A DNA stretch of 64,000 bases from Fistularia commersonii (GCA_037954325.1 JBBMNZ010000015.1:248001-312000), one strand, 5' to 3'; positions 37,601 to 52,600 are shown, numbered from the stretch's first letter. Made by a program: numbers and translations. The notes: a model not told the origin generated them from the letters alone.

Positions 37601-40600
37601 TATTTGTGTTACAAACTGCATTGCTGGTGACTTTGACCTGGCCCCCTTTGACATTAAAGTGTTTTTACAAAACACTTTTGGTCTAGTGGAATTCTCCTTG
37701 TTTGCTAACCTGATATATCATTAATACATTTTGCTGCTTATCAGTAAAGCATCTAGAGTTCTGCAGCTCAAATAAACATAAATTCAGAACTGAACTACAG
37801 AGTTCAAGCTGTCTCTTGGATGGGATGAGAAACTTCCTAAAGAAATGGAGGTCTAGCTGCCATTTTTTTTTTAATAATACCATTACCGGTGTGACTGAGT
37901 ATATACAAACCTATTCTGAACTCCTCCACTTGTGCTTGCTTTCCTAATGCTGCTCATCAGAGCCATTGAAAGAAAGTACTAAAAATGTATTATTTAACAA
38001 GACTGATGGTACAACCGTTCTTCCCGCCAAGCTGCACGTTTGTGCAATTGCGCACTGCTCCAGTGTTCTCTGCGCACAGCAAAGCTGAAAAGCTAACTTA
38101 AACACATTTATTTTATTAAGAGTTCTGCTTGGATTTTCTTTCATGTGCAGCATATATTTGCTGTGGGAGAACGCTGGAGCACTGGGCAATTGTGCAAGCA
38201 AGCAGCTAAGAGGACACACTGGGTACAACATATTTATTTTCTAGCCCCCCCCAAAGAAATATCAGTGTTTATATTAAAAAGGACTTTGTAATTAGTGAAC
38301 TTTTCTTTAAGCTTGTGAATAGACACATGTTATCAAGACATTAAGCTTGAAAATGTTAAACTAACAATTGCAATTGTCTGTAATATTTCATTTGAAAATA
38401 TGGATATAATTGTTTCAGCAGACCAAAATCAACTTGAGTGACTTGTTTCTCTCTTTTCAAGGGCAACATGACTGCAACTATGGCTACAAGTCCTACAATA
38501 TGAGAGCTGGACTGTATGGCCAAAAGTTTAGCAACTCAGTGACCTATTACTATGACAACATGAGTAGCAGTGACCTTAACTCTCTAGATCAGGATCTCCT
38601 GAAGGACTACATTAAGAGGCAAATGTAAGTTTACAGGAAACTCATTTGCAACTACACCATAATGACTGTGGGATTTGATTGTAGCACACTATTGGATACA
38701 ATCTACACACTTTTGCCCTAGTAGTAACTAAAATAAATTGCAATTTTCTATGATTGTAGAGAAACAGTTTAGGTCATAATCTTCTGGTTTTTAGGTTTTC
38801 ATATTTGTGGAAGGCAGGTCCTTTCTGTTTTTTGTTCTCTTTTTCATGGATATGGCAAATAGTTTTTAAAATAGACCCAATATTAGAATCATTTTCATGT
38901 TAATGCACATTTGTAGGTTAGTCAGAAATCAAATATAGTCATATCCAGTGGTGGGCTGTGTTTTTCACACACAGGACTTCAGTAGTGCTCCATTTATCAA
39001 CGGCTTTAGAAAACATCTTATTATGCAGTATTGCAGTATAAAGGGCCATTACATCGCAGGGAGAACTCGTGTAGCCTCAGTAAATGCTTACGCTGAATAA
39101 GCAAACACGGAGTGCTCAAGTCTCCTACTGCAGCTACAACTGCGACACACATAAACAAGCACAATAATAATACCCTCATAAAATTGCAATATTATTTAGG
39201 AAAATAGAAATCTTTTACCCACCAAAATTTCCATCCTCCTTTCTGTGCTCAAAAAGAGTTCAATCACTAGCTCAATTACAATTATTAGCTTCTTCAAGAA
39301 GTCCTTTTCTGTCACCATCGCAGCTAATGCTGAAACTGGAACGCTGCACCATCAAAACACCGTGCCAAAACTTTACCCAGACATTCATTTTCCACCAAAA
39401 ATGGATAAGACCTGCAATGTAATCAGGTCTGTAACAGGCTTGCTAGCTTCGGAATTACCCAACCTTTCTTAACAATGTCCAGCTTCTTTAAAGTCCATCT
39501 TGAAAATGCCTTTGACAATAAATCCGCAACTACATCAATTTCTTCTCTTCCTTCAGCCATCAAGTGTAGACATATTAGCTGTTATATTAACATAACTATA
39601 TTTATGTTCATGCAGCCTGCAAGCTCTGGCTAGTACACTCTCTGACTATCCAATCAAGGGCGTGTGACACGCTGACATTACCATACCCTTCTAAAAGGCC
39701 TTGGTGCCACAACTCAAAATCTTGATTGGTTGAAGCAGTTTCATCAACATTTATTTTTTGCTAGAGCGCCTGTGAATCTGATTCTGCAGGCCTGCGGGCA
39801 GATTCTTTTGACTTTGACTCTGCATGGCAACAAATAATGGCTGAAATGTGATTGGTTAGATACCTAAATCTGAAAATATATGTCTTGAAGCAGCACAGCA
39901 AAGGAAAAAGCTATGGAAGGAAGCAGACAGGCCATTTGGAATTATTATAAGTATTCATGAGCAAAATCTAATTCAATTCATGATTCAGATATTTTTTAGG
40001 CCAGCAGAGAAGGCCTTGCAGGCCAACGGCCCACCACTGGAAGTATCACAAGTTAGCAGTATGCATTGTTTTTAGGGATCCTAAAACACAAGTACTCAAC
40101 TTTGTTTTCAATAAATGTTTTCTCCAGAATAAGTTTAGCCTTCTGTCCTGAAAGGTTTTGCCACATCTTATTTGTTCTTCTCTAACCCTGAATGTAGTGA
40201 GTACTACTTCAGCCTGGACAACCTGGAGCGTGATTTCTTCCTTCGCAGGAAGATGGATAAGGAAGGCTTCTTGCCCATTGGTCTAATAGCCAGCTTCCAC
40301 AGAGTGCAGGCCCTCACCACCAACATCACTCTCATTCTGGATGTAAGTATGTTTTACAGAAATTCTGGGGAAATTATTGCTTGCTGATGTTAAGAAAGAG
40401 ATGGCAAATTGATCCTTTAAGTCTAAAATAATCAAAATATAGCATGCTTTATGGAGAGATTTCAGAGTTAATAAGCATGCTGCAGCATTTACAGTTGAAT
40501 CCAGAAGTTTACAGACACTGTATCAAAAGACAACCTTTTTATTCTTTGTTGTCCAACATTAAGCTTAAGTAAACTTATCCGGTTTAGGTCAATTGGTATT

Positions 40601-43600
40601 ACCAAAGTTATTTCCATTTACTAACTGCCAGAATAATGCCTTAGAAGTTTGGTTGGTATTCATCTTGACAGGAAGGCTGACGCCTTGGTCTTGGTGAAAT
40701 GGTTTTTAATGTTTTTTCCTCATGATGCCATCTTTTATGTGAAGCACACCAGTCCGTGCAGCAAACCATCCCCGCCAATCAAGGCAGACACCTCAACTTG
40801 ACAGTCGAAGTTTGTAGCCAGCTTACAAGGCTGCAAACTTCCCCTTTTTATTGCAAATGTATCAGTGGTCATTATGGCCAAGCAGTTCAATCTTATTTTC
40901 ATTGGGCCATAAGACATATATCCAAAACTGAAGGTCTTTGTCCCTGTTTGCATTTGCAGATTTCAACTGGACTATTTAAGTAGCTTTTTTAGTAATGGGT
41001 TTTCCTCACTGAATGGCCTTTCGGCCCATGTCAGTGCAGAAGTCATTTGACCATGGATAGTGACACTCCATTTCTAGCACTGGCATCTTCACAAGGAATA
41101 GCTTTTGTTCTTGGGCAGATTTGCACACCAAACTACATTAATCATTAAGCAGTATGATGCCTAGAACTCCTTATGGTATAAAAGTATTTGAGTAGGTGAA
41201 CATGGCACCTTCAGACGTCTTAACTTTGTACCCACTGTCTTTTCATGTAGTGCATCTAAACTTCAACTATACTTAATAAATGAAATATGTAGATTTTGCT
41301 ACAACAGTAGAGAGGTCTTTGAGAGATGAACAGATGAACATAAAAAATCAACTACTGCAACAAAAGTTTGAACTCTATCAAAAAAAAGACTCTGGGTTGA
41401 AGAATACATTCAAATAAAATAGTCAATGTATGTTTGAGTCCTCCTTGTATTGACCCCCCACCCCGGCAGCAAACCAAAAATGCCCTCTGTGTCCGTGTAC
41501 CGTCATCATTTTATCGTGTGCACTTGGGCTTCAGTCATTAAATAATAAAACAATTAAAATGTTGAATTGCTAAATATTTAGTTTACCCGGTTAATATGAT
41601 TTTGCTCCTGAACTTCAGCACACAGCGTCTGCACTTCAGGGCTTTAAAAGCTCAATAAATGGCATTGAGGGTGTTGTATGTCAGTAGTTGTGGAGCATAT
41701 TTTAAGCAATAAAAAAAAATTAAACACATTTACTCAATTTCAACAAAATACAACAAACTAAAATTATATTAATTTAAATTACATACTAATTAAATAATTC
41801 ATTGTCCAAAGCCACAGGAACTGAAGCAGAAGTGTGTGGCTGCGGAGCCGCAGGTTGTCGACCCCTGCCTTAAAACATTAAGTCCTAATTCTGATTTTTA
41901 TGGTTTAAATCTGTCCTAAGATGCCATACTGTATTGATTTTCAGCCGCTGGACCTATCGTCTCTCCTTAGGCTCTGAAGGACAGTCAGGAAGTGGAAATG
42001 ATCGATATGAAGGTTCGACGGAAGGTGGAACCAGAGAAGTGGCCTCTCCCGGGCCTGACCATGCTAAACCAGACTGACTTCTCTCAACTCATAAACTGCC
42101 CAGAGTTTATTCCCAGACAAATGAGTGAGGAAAACCAAGGTAATGGCTCAGGTCTGGTATCGCGTCTATTTGAGCTGCTAGTGTTTTGGTAATTCTTCAC
42201 TTTCCAGATTGTTGTAAAAATTGGTGATTTTGGTGGGTTTTATTTTGAAAAAGGCTTTTGTTTTTATTTTTTTACCCTGTGATCAGGGTTTCTCACATGT
42301 AACATAATTTCTGAGGAAATTCTGCTTCGGAATTTAATAATGTGACTCTTTTTGTAGCATCTCCAAGCGCCTCCACACTCTCGCAAGCCCATATTGAATC
42401 AGAAGCATCCAATCTCAAGGTGATGTCCAAGGGCCTCTCTGCTAGCCTCCCTGACTTGGACTCTGAGTCCTGGATCGAGGTCAAGAAGAGGCCAAGACCT
42501 TCCCCAACTAGACATAAGGTTAGTCCAAAATATTTCAAAGGGTTAAAATCTGCAATTATATTATTGAGTGACAAAATTCATAATTTTGGTGTGGATATAT
42601 ACGTGTACGTATGCGTGCGTGTGTGCATGTGTGCGTGGAATTTACCCCCTTGGATATTTCAACCTGCTTTTATAGATTAAATCTTGGTCAAAATCTTAAT
42701 TTTTTTTTCAAAAAGAATTCACAATAAAAACCTCTTTAATATTGAAATTTTTGGCATTTTTTTTCTGCATTCATTTTCCCTTTACCTTTACAAGCCTTCC
42801 AGTGCCTGCTGCGGAGAAGCATCCCCATAGTTTTGTGTTGGCACCACCATACTTCAGTTTGAAGATGGTGGATTTGTGGTGACATGTTCGACAAACATGG
42901 CGTCTAGTCCAGGGGTGGGCAAACTTTTCTTCTCAGGGGCCACATTGAATTTTAAAATTGGACAGACGCGGTGGGTACGATACACACACACACAAAAAAA
43001 AAAACGCATTTGGAAATGGTATATATCAGACTCATCTGATAAAAGCAAGACTCATTTGCTTTGAAAATAAAACCAGCTTGGTTTTGAATGCTCTGGCATT
43101 AGCTCGCATTTCATGGACAAACCAGTTTTTCCCTTGTAGCTTCATGTCTAGCTCATTCATGTGTGTCGTTAGTTTCACAGTTAAGGCTAAATCAGTGATT
43201 TTCAACCTATTTTGAGCCGTGGCACATTTTTTACATTTGCAAAATCCTGCGGCACACCACCAATCGAGATGACACTCTAACACAACACATATAATACATA
43301 TAGTTAGTATTGCCCATTTCTCATTGTTTGTAAGTAAGCGTACAAAATAGTCCATCGGCTTGTTTTGAACGGAAGGGTGTTTCGTCCGGAGATAGCATTT
43401 AAGCTTGCTTGGCACCATGGCGCTATTGGATTGCTTCTCACCACACACCAAGCACAGCTGAGTCGGTGCTGTTGCATCCCTGGTGAAAGTGATTCCAAAT
43501 GAAAGATAGCTTTCGCTGTATTGCTTCGAGCTCACCGTCTTTTCTTTTTCCTTTTGTCCATCTCCATCACTGGGATCACAGCAAGAGATGCGAGTGACAG

Positions 43601-46600
43601 ACTGCCACTGCCGTGCAGCTCTAACTCTGAAATTGACCGCTACGTCATTGCATCACAGACGTGACACTCAATGATCTCTCACGGCACACCACCGTGGCAC
43701 AGTGGTTGAAAATCATTGGGCTAAATCACAAACCAGATCTGTGTCATTCAGCCCAGGAAAATTCTCAAGTAGCTCCAAAAATGAAATAATCTCCTGTTTG
43801 AGCTCCCACATTCATTAATCCAATCATTCAATCATTCACATCAAGTATGAATTCTGTACCGATCTTTGGTGGGCCGGATGTGGCCCAACGGGCCGCAGTT
43901 TGCCCACCCCTGGTCTAGTCTGAGTTCAATTTTTTTCTCATTGGATCAAGTAACCCTTTTCTAAATAACCTTGGAGTCTCCCCCATGCCCTTGGCCAAAT
44001 TTGAGCCAAGATATCATGTAAGTTTTTTTTAAACCACGATTTTCTCTTTCCCACTCCCATTCGGCTTCAAATGTCTGAAGAACTGGAACTGCGGTTGTTG
44101 TATGCACAGTCTGTCCCATCTGGGCGACTGAAGCTCTTAATTTCATAGAGGATCTGTGTGATGGTGACCTCCCTCGCCAGTCTTCCTCTTGTCTGATCAC
44201 TCCGTTTACGAGGATGGCCAGCTCAAGGAAAGTTTATACAAGTGGCATTGTCCTTCCATTTCTTAACCATGGATTTAAATGAACTCTGTGGGATGTCCAT
44301 AAGTTGAAAATCTTGTTGCCATCTCCCGTCTTGAACTTTTCGTTGATCTTTTCTCTTGAGTTACAAGGGGTGTTCTTTTATCTTTATGTAGCAATGATGA
44401 ACCTCCAAGACACAGACATTTTTATAATGCAATCATTTTGATACACACTAACTGCAATCCGGTCACTCCGGTTGTAATACTGCTGACATCAACCAACTGC
44501 CCTCTGTTGGATTATGTTAGTCACTTTAAAGGGGATGAATATTTACATATACATTTTACAATATTACCAATACATTTAACACTACATACTTTTAGTCAAT
44601 TAATGGGTGTCTTCTTTTCCTTTTGGCTTTTCCCTTCAGGGATTGCCACAGCGAATCAACCTCCATCTAACCCTATTCTCTGCATCCTAGCTACGTGTCC
44701 TCTTTCACTCCATTGATAAATCCTCTAGGCCTCCTGCCTGCCAGTTCCAACCTCAGTGTCATTCTGCCAATATATTCTCCATCCTTCCTCTGTACATTTC
44801 AAAACCATCTCAGTCTGGCCCCTCTGACCTTCTCTCCAAAACATCTTATATTCTGTGTCTCTGATGGGCTCAGTCCTAATCCTATCCATCCTTGTTACTG
44901 CACAAGATAACCTAAACTTCTTCATCTTAATCCTTGCTGCCTTTAGCTCTGCTTCCTGTCTTCTCCTCAGTGCTACAGTCTCTAAACTATATAGCATTGC
45001 TGGTCTCACCACAGTCTTGTATACCTTTCTTCTCATCCTGGCTGGTAGGCCTTTATCACACATTACCCCTGACACTTTTTTCCAGCAATTATTCTCAAAA
45101 GGAAATCCCTTTTCAATTAAAGAGTTGTTTTTTTTTTGGTCAAAGCAAACAAATCACATCAGGCATGATTTAATTTCTAAAAGGAACTTCTTCTTTAGGC
45201 TTTTCCCTTCAGGGGTCGCCACAGCGAGTCAACTTCCTCCATCTAACCCTATTCTCCGTATCCTCCTCTCTCACACCAACTACCTTCATATCCTCTCTCA
45301 CTACGTCCATAAATCTTCTCTTTGGTCTTCCTCGAGACCTCTTGCCTGGCAGCTCCAATTCCAGCATCCGTCTACCAATATATTCTCTATCCCTCCTCTA
45401 TACATGACCGAACCATCTCAGTCTGGCTCCATCCCAGTCTCTCCCAAAGAGAACCTCAACATCTTCATCTCTGCAACATCTAGTTCTGCCAGCAGTCTTT
45501 TGGTCATTGTAACAGTTTCTAGTCCATACATCATCGCTGGTCTCACCACTGTCTCGTACACCTTTCCTTTTATTCTGGCCGATAGTCTTCTATCACATAG
45601 TACCCCTGACATTTTTCTCCATCCATTCCAACCTGCTTGAACCCGTCTCTTTACCTCTTTTCCACACTCTGCGTTGCTCTGGACTGATGACCCTAAGTAC
45701 CTGAAATCCTCCAGCTTCTTGATCTCCACTCCCTGTAGCCTCACCGTTCCACCTGAGTTCCTCTCATTCACACACATATATTCTGTCTTGCTGGGAATAA
45801 TTTTCATTCCTCTCCTTTCCAGAGCACACCTCCACCTCACTAGATTTCCCTCTGTCTGTTGTCTGCTCTCACTACAGATCACAATGTCATCCGCAAACAT
45901 CATGGTCCATGGGGATTCGTGTCTAACCTCATCTGTCAGCCTATCCATCACCATTGCAAACAAGAAGGGGCTCAGAGTTGATCCCTGATGGAGTCCCACC
46001 TCAAACTTCTCTGTTACCCCTACAGCACACCGTACCAGTGTCTCACAGCTAGCACACATGTCCTGCACCAGTCTAACATACTTCTCTGCCACTCCAGACT
46101 TCCTCATACAATACCAGAGCTCCTCTCTTGGCACCCTGTCATATGCTTTTTCTAGGTCCACAAAAACATAATGCAGCTCCCTCTGCCCTTCTCTGTACTT
46201 TTCTATTAGCATTCTCAACGCAAATAATGCATCTGCAGTACTCTTCCTAGGCATGAAGCCATACTGCTGTTCACAAATGCTGACTTCTGCTCTCAGTCTA
46301 GTTTCCATTACTCTTTCCCATAACTTCATTGTTTGGCTCATCAACTTTATCCATCTATAGTTGACACAATTCTGCACATCCCCTTTATTCTTAAAAATAG
46401 GCACCATCACACTTTGTCTCCATTCTTCAGGCATCTTCTCACTCTCTAAGATCTTGTTGAATAATCTAGTCAGAAAATCTACCGCTGCCTCTCCTAGACA
46501 CTTCCACACCTCCACAGGTATATCATCAGGACCAACTGCTTTTCCACTCTTCATCCTCTTCAATGCCTTCCTCACTTCACTTTTACTAATTTGTGTTTCT

Positions 46601-49600
46601 TTGTGGTCTACAATAGTCACCTCTTCTACCCTTGCCTCTCTTTCATTTTCCACATTCATCAGCTCTTCAAAGTACTCTTTCCATCTCCCCATCACTCTTC
46701 TACAATCTGTCAATACATTTCCCTCTCTGTCCTTAATCACCCGGGCCTGTTGTACATCCTTTCCATCTTTATCTCTCTGTTTCACCAACCTGTATAGATC
46801 ATTCTCACCCTCCTTACTATCCAACCGAGTATTAAGTCATCATATGCCCTTTGTTTTGCCTTTGCTACCTCTATCTTTACCTTTCGCCGCATCTCCCTGA
46901 ACTCCTGTCTGTTCTCTTCAGTCCTCTCAGTATCCCACTTCTTCTTTGCTAAGCGCTTTCTCTGTATTCACTCCTGCACTTCCTCATTCCACCACCAAGT
47001 CTCCTTTTCTACTTTTCTTCCAGATGACACACCAAGACCTCTTCTACCTGTCTCCCTGATAACACTAGCTGTAGTTGTCCAATCATCTGGAAGCTCACCC
47101 TGACCAGCCAGACCCTTTCTCAACTCCTCCCTGAAAACCATGCAACACTCCTCCCTTTTCAGCTTCCACCACTTTGTCCTCTGCTCTGCCTTTGTCCTCT
47201 TTATCTTCCTTGTCACCAGAGTCATCCTACAAACCACCATCCTATGCTGTCTGGCTATACTCTCGCCTACAACTACTTTGCAGTCACTGATCTCTTTTAG
47301 GTTACCTCGTCTATACAAGATGTAGTCTACCTGCATGCTCCTACCTCCGCTCTTATAAGTTACCATATGTTCCTGTTTTCTCTGGAAAAAAAGGTGTTCA
47401 CTACAGCCATTTCCATCCTTTTTGCAAAATCTACCACCATCTGTCCCTCTGCATTCCTATCCTGGATACCAAATCTGCCCATCACTTCTTCATCCCCTCT
47501 ATTGCCTTCACCAACATGTCCATTGAAGTCTGCACCAATTCCCACTCTCATTTCTGGGAATATTCTGCATCACTTCATCCAACTCATTCCAGTACTTCTC
47601 CTTCTCTTCAGATTCACATCCCACCTGTGGGGAATAGCCACTAACAACATTGCGCATCACACCTTCAATTTCCAGTTTCAGACTCATAAGTCTATCTGAC
47701 ATTCTTTTCACCTCTAGGACGTTCCTAATAAACTCCTCCTTCAAGATAACTCCGACTCCATTTCTCTTCCTGTCAGTACCATGATAGTACAGCTTAAAAC
47801 CTGCTCCTAAGCTTCTAGCCTTACTACCTTTCCACCTTGTCTCCTGGACACACCGTATATCCACCTTCCTTGTCTGCATCATGTCAACCAATTCTCTACC
47901 TTTTCCTGTCATAGTCCCGATATTCAAAGTCCCTACTCTCAGTCCCAGGCTCTTTCCTTTCCTCCTCTCACTCTGCTTCCGAACACGCACTCCTCCTCTT
48001 CTTCTTCTTCTTGTTCTTAGACCCACAGTAGCCCAATTTCCATTAGTACCCTGTAGGTCATCAGTACCAATGGCGGTCGTTGTTAACCCGGTCGCGACCG
48101 ATCCGGTATGGTATAGTTATGGTTGACTCACATGTTTGGTTTTGGCAAAAGTGTTACGCCGGATGCCCTTCCTGACGCAACCCTCTGCATTTATCCGGGC
48201 TTGGGACCGGCACAGGGAGACACTGCGCCGTGCCCCCCCAAGGCAGGCTTGGAGACACACTGGCCAGTCCCGCCCTGTGGCTGCATTAATTTCTAAAAGC
48301 AACAAAAGGGGTAAACATCCTAATTGGGTAAACACTTTTTATAGGCATTGTAAATCATTCATCACTGATTTCACAGATATATTTGATAGCTCTTTCAATT
48401 TGATTCCTTGTCGACAACGCTTACCATATAGAATGAGCATTCCAGTGATGTTTTAAAGAGGAACCTTTAAATGTTACTGACATAATATTTCAAATTCAAA
48501 GCAAATTACTAGAGAACTCAATAGATTCTAAATAACCAACCCAAAGTTGTTTGTAACCAAACATCTACAGCTTTAAGATCAAAGTGATAGTGCAAATAAA
48601 GAATCTTATATTTTACGGATGTTTTTAAAATCACATATTCAGCCATATTAGGGATTATAATTTTGACCAAGCAAACTCTGTGAGATAATGAGCTTTGCAT
48701 TAAGTTTTGTGGAAAATTTTACATATTAAATTTGCTAACATTTTTGTCCTAAATTTGTTAAATATCTAAAGTAACTAGTAAATCCTTAGTAACAATTACA
48801 AGCATCAATATGGGTTCAGTTTAAATATTGAGGACATTTTTTCTCTTTCTTAAACTACATTGGAAAATGTAATTGGGTCCTGTTTAATTGTATTCTTATT
48901 TCACCTCTTTTTATTCCTCACTTTACTTTTCTTACATATATTCTTCGCTGGCGTGGTCTTTGTACGGTTGCTCAAGGCCCCCCCATTACAGCAGCAGAAA
49001 GAAAAAGATGACTGTGTTCGCTTTATGGCATCCCATTCTGGCTCCTCACCATCATCTACTACCCTCGGACATAAGGTGAATACATTTTTTTCACCCCATC
49101 TAGGAATTTGCAAGGGCAAGAACAGAACTAATGAAATTGGATTACTTTAAAAATATGTGATGTAGTTGTAATTTGGGTTCACAACTGACATACACATTCA
49201 CAAACACACTAGATGTCAAGTATTTCAAGCAAAGTCGAAAACCATCTTCCTGGAATGATTTATAACTCAACACTTTTGCAAACATTCAAATCGTCATCTC
49301 ATCTAGTAGAAATATCTTCACTTGATTTTCAGTTTTAATGTTTATATTAATTTGTTTGCAATAGAAATGTATTTATTTTATTTGTTTGGTTGGGACAATG
49401 CATGTTAATGAACACACACGAGACATGCATGTAAACAGACCACTCCGGATTGTATCCATGGGCTGATTTGCATCCGTTGCCCAACAGTTACGCTTACAAA
49501 CAGTTACAAACACACTCTCATTCAGCCTGACCTATTGTACATGTTTTTAGTGGTAGGGGAAACCAGAGGAAACCTATGGAGAACATGCAAACTCCACACA

Positions 49601-52600
49601 GAAAGGCCCTGTCAGGCCCAGGAATCGAGCCCAGGACCTTCTAGCTGTGAAGCACGAGCACTAACCGCTGCGCTACATCATACATTCATAATAATTGAAA
49701 TAGACCTCACCACATTTAGAAATAAAGAATGAGGAAAGTCCTTGATTTGAACAGAAATCAACATGGTGAAACCTTTTTTTTTTTTTTTTTTACATTTCAC
49801 CACTAAAAGTACTTCTGCTATTCTGTTTTATGTGCACTAATGTTTTTCTTATACAGTAATCAAAGATGTCAATCAGCTGATCGGCCAATACTTTCCACAT
49901 GTTCTTAATTCATGACAATCTTTTTTTTTCTTTCATAAATTTAACTTGTATCAGGAAGGAGTGGAGCAGGATGAACCTGAGGAACTTGATTTCATGTTTG
50001 ATGAAGAGATGGAGCAGATGGATGGGCGGCGTAACACCTTTACTGATTGGTCTGATGAAGACACGGATGGTGAAATTGATGATCATGATGTCAACAAAAT
50101 CCTCATTGTGACCCAGACACCACCTTACTTGAGAAAGCATCCAGGGGGTGACCGGACAGGGCATCACACATCCCGTGCAAAGTTGACCAGCGAGCTTGCC
50201 AAGGTCATCAATGATGGGCTCTTTTACTATGAACAGGATCTGTGGGATGACACATATGAACCAGAATATGCCACGATCAAGGTAAAGAATCCGAATACCC
50301 AATCCCAATACATAGACTCCAAACACTTCTTCAATTTTTTTTATTTTATTTGTTTTTTTCCCCTATACAAAGCATTCTTGTTAGCTTTGGTTGTCTTATT
50401 GATTGAATATTGGACATTATATCAGGTTTAATATTAACACGTTTTATGAATCATTGAAACACCTTTACATAAAACTGTTTCGGACAGGATATAATGGATA
50501 CTTGTAGTTCCACATTCTCAGTTGAAGCCAAACAGGAAGAATGGTGCAGGTTACCGTTCATGCATTGAAACTAACAGTCGTCACTCTGTCCGACGCTGGG
50601 TGTGCGTTTGTGTGTTTGTGTTACATTAATTCAGAACTATTTCCATTGTTTTTCGCCTTTAAAATCACATCCAACAATCAGCCTTTCTCGCAGCTGCTCC
50701 TTGACTTAATAGTCATTTATTATGGTTAAACTATTTGCCTTACATGGCATTAAAAGGTGGGAAATTGCTACTGTGGCAAATTAACGAAATTCAAAAGGCT
50801 TGCGGAAATAGGCCAGTAAGAAGAAATGCTAGATTAACATAATATTACAAAGGTGTATTAACATAATATTACAAAGGTGTATTTCCTGGGATTGCAGTAT
50901 AATTTATTTATTTTTTGTTTACAATCTAAAAACAACAAAAGGTTTGGTTATACACAAATCTGACTGACAACTATCCACCTATTTCATCTGCATCTTGATA
51001 CTGAAACATTTTTTAGCAAAACATTAAAGAGACCAGAGTTAACAATACAGAACTCATGGCAACCTTCAGTGATGTTTCTGTATTGTGTCATTGTAAAAAC
51101 TAGGCGCAGTTCTACTCAGGGCTAGAGAATGAGTTGATGATTTTCTTTGATTGAAAGTCATTTCTGGATTTGGAAAGAGGATGCAAAACAGAAAGTTGTG
51201 TGGATTTTGTTTTCAGTGCAAATCATTTTAGCATTGTTGAACTCTTTGTGAAACCTTCACGTGTGTGCCGGCAAGCACCCAGCTGTGTGTGGAACCCAGA
51301 ACATTGTTGATAAATAAAACACACAAACTGGGCTGCAGCCTGGGGGGTTTGACCTGACTGGCTGCAGGCAGAAGTGAAGATGGATGCTGAAAAAGTTGAA
51401 GATACTTGGAATGATAAATACGCAAGTGTAAGTTGCACATAAAAATCATATCCAGGAGAAATCTAAAACAAGCCTTCTTGAGTTTCTATTAAATTTGATT
51501 TACACGGAGTTGCTGCAAGTAGTGGTCCTTGTGGAAAATCTGATTTGTGTATCAAATCTAGATGGTTAGTTCATTATTGCATTTCAACACTGAGGCCAGA
51601 AAGTCTTTTTTTATGCTTTTTTACCAATTTTCACTGTTTCAGATAAGGACTAATAATGTGTTAACATTTCTATAAATATTCCAGTTTACGATAGAACAAA
51701 TTTTTTAGTCCAGTTTTTTTTTAATTTACAGAGTGTTGTTCATTTAGTGTGGTGATGGAGAAGGTATTCTTATTTTTTTGTGATTCTTGTTCCTGATCAA
51801 ACCTTATTTTCACAATTACTCTGCTTTTTCTAAATTCATCAGAAATGTTTGTTCTTACTTTGGACCTATTTTGAGTGCTTTGAATATATTGTATGATAAA
51901 AATAATGGTAAATTCCTTTTTTTTGTTTTAACAGAATGTGTCTGTTTTCATTCTATTATCAATTTATTGTTAGATCTTTTCATATTTCCAGCAAGAGGTA
52001 GAGAACTTCAAGAAAGTCCACTTGATCAGCCGTGAACAGTTTGACTGCCTCACTCCTGAGCCCCCTGTTGACCCAAACCAAGAAGTCCCCCCAGGCCCAC
52101 CGCCACCTCAACAGAGTAAGAATTGCTTTCAAATCCCATCTGGTTGTGTGCTTAAAGTTCAAGTCCTTCTCTTTTCTAAACGTTTCATCTTTATTAAGAC
52201 TTAAATAGAAAATAATTTCAATCCAGATGTTCACATGTCTATCTGTATCTACAACCCTAAAAAATACACAAATCTGAAAAATACAACAAAATACACAGAG
52301 AACTGAGGCATAGTGTTGTTGAAATTGCACTCAAATTTCTCAATGTATCTCAGTTTGATCATCATGCATTTTTGAAAGGAACAGTTCATTAAATATGAAG
52401 ATACTTAATAATTTACCTGTTCTCCTTTACACTAAAACAAAGGAGAAATTCGGACTTCTAGGTAACTGCGCTATTATTTATTGGTCTGACCCCTTTGACA
52501 TCAAATTGAGCCGTATGTGGCCCCTGGACCAAAATGAGTTTGACACCCCTGGTTTAAAGGGCTCTTGTTACATTGCACTTACTGAAATTTATCCCTTAGT

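Larger units (their letters stand above)
42519..48976. other. larp1 intron 9 (6.5 kb), mostly transposons
   Basis: Holds two nested hAT elements (42910-43912), an old RTE piece (44611-45095) and a near full-length RTE (45184-48285), listed separately. The remaining parts (42519-42901, 43921-44610, 48300-48976) show no recognised exon or RNA gene. Confidence 0.7.

Noticed and set aside
48136..48456. Open frame MVLAKVLRRMPFLTQPSAFI, repeated antisense at 61698-62012
   Set aside because: Its conservation between two places comes from lying antisense to the RTE 5' UTR in both copies, not from a separate gene.
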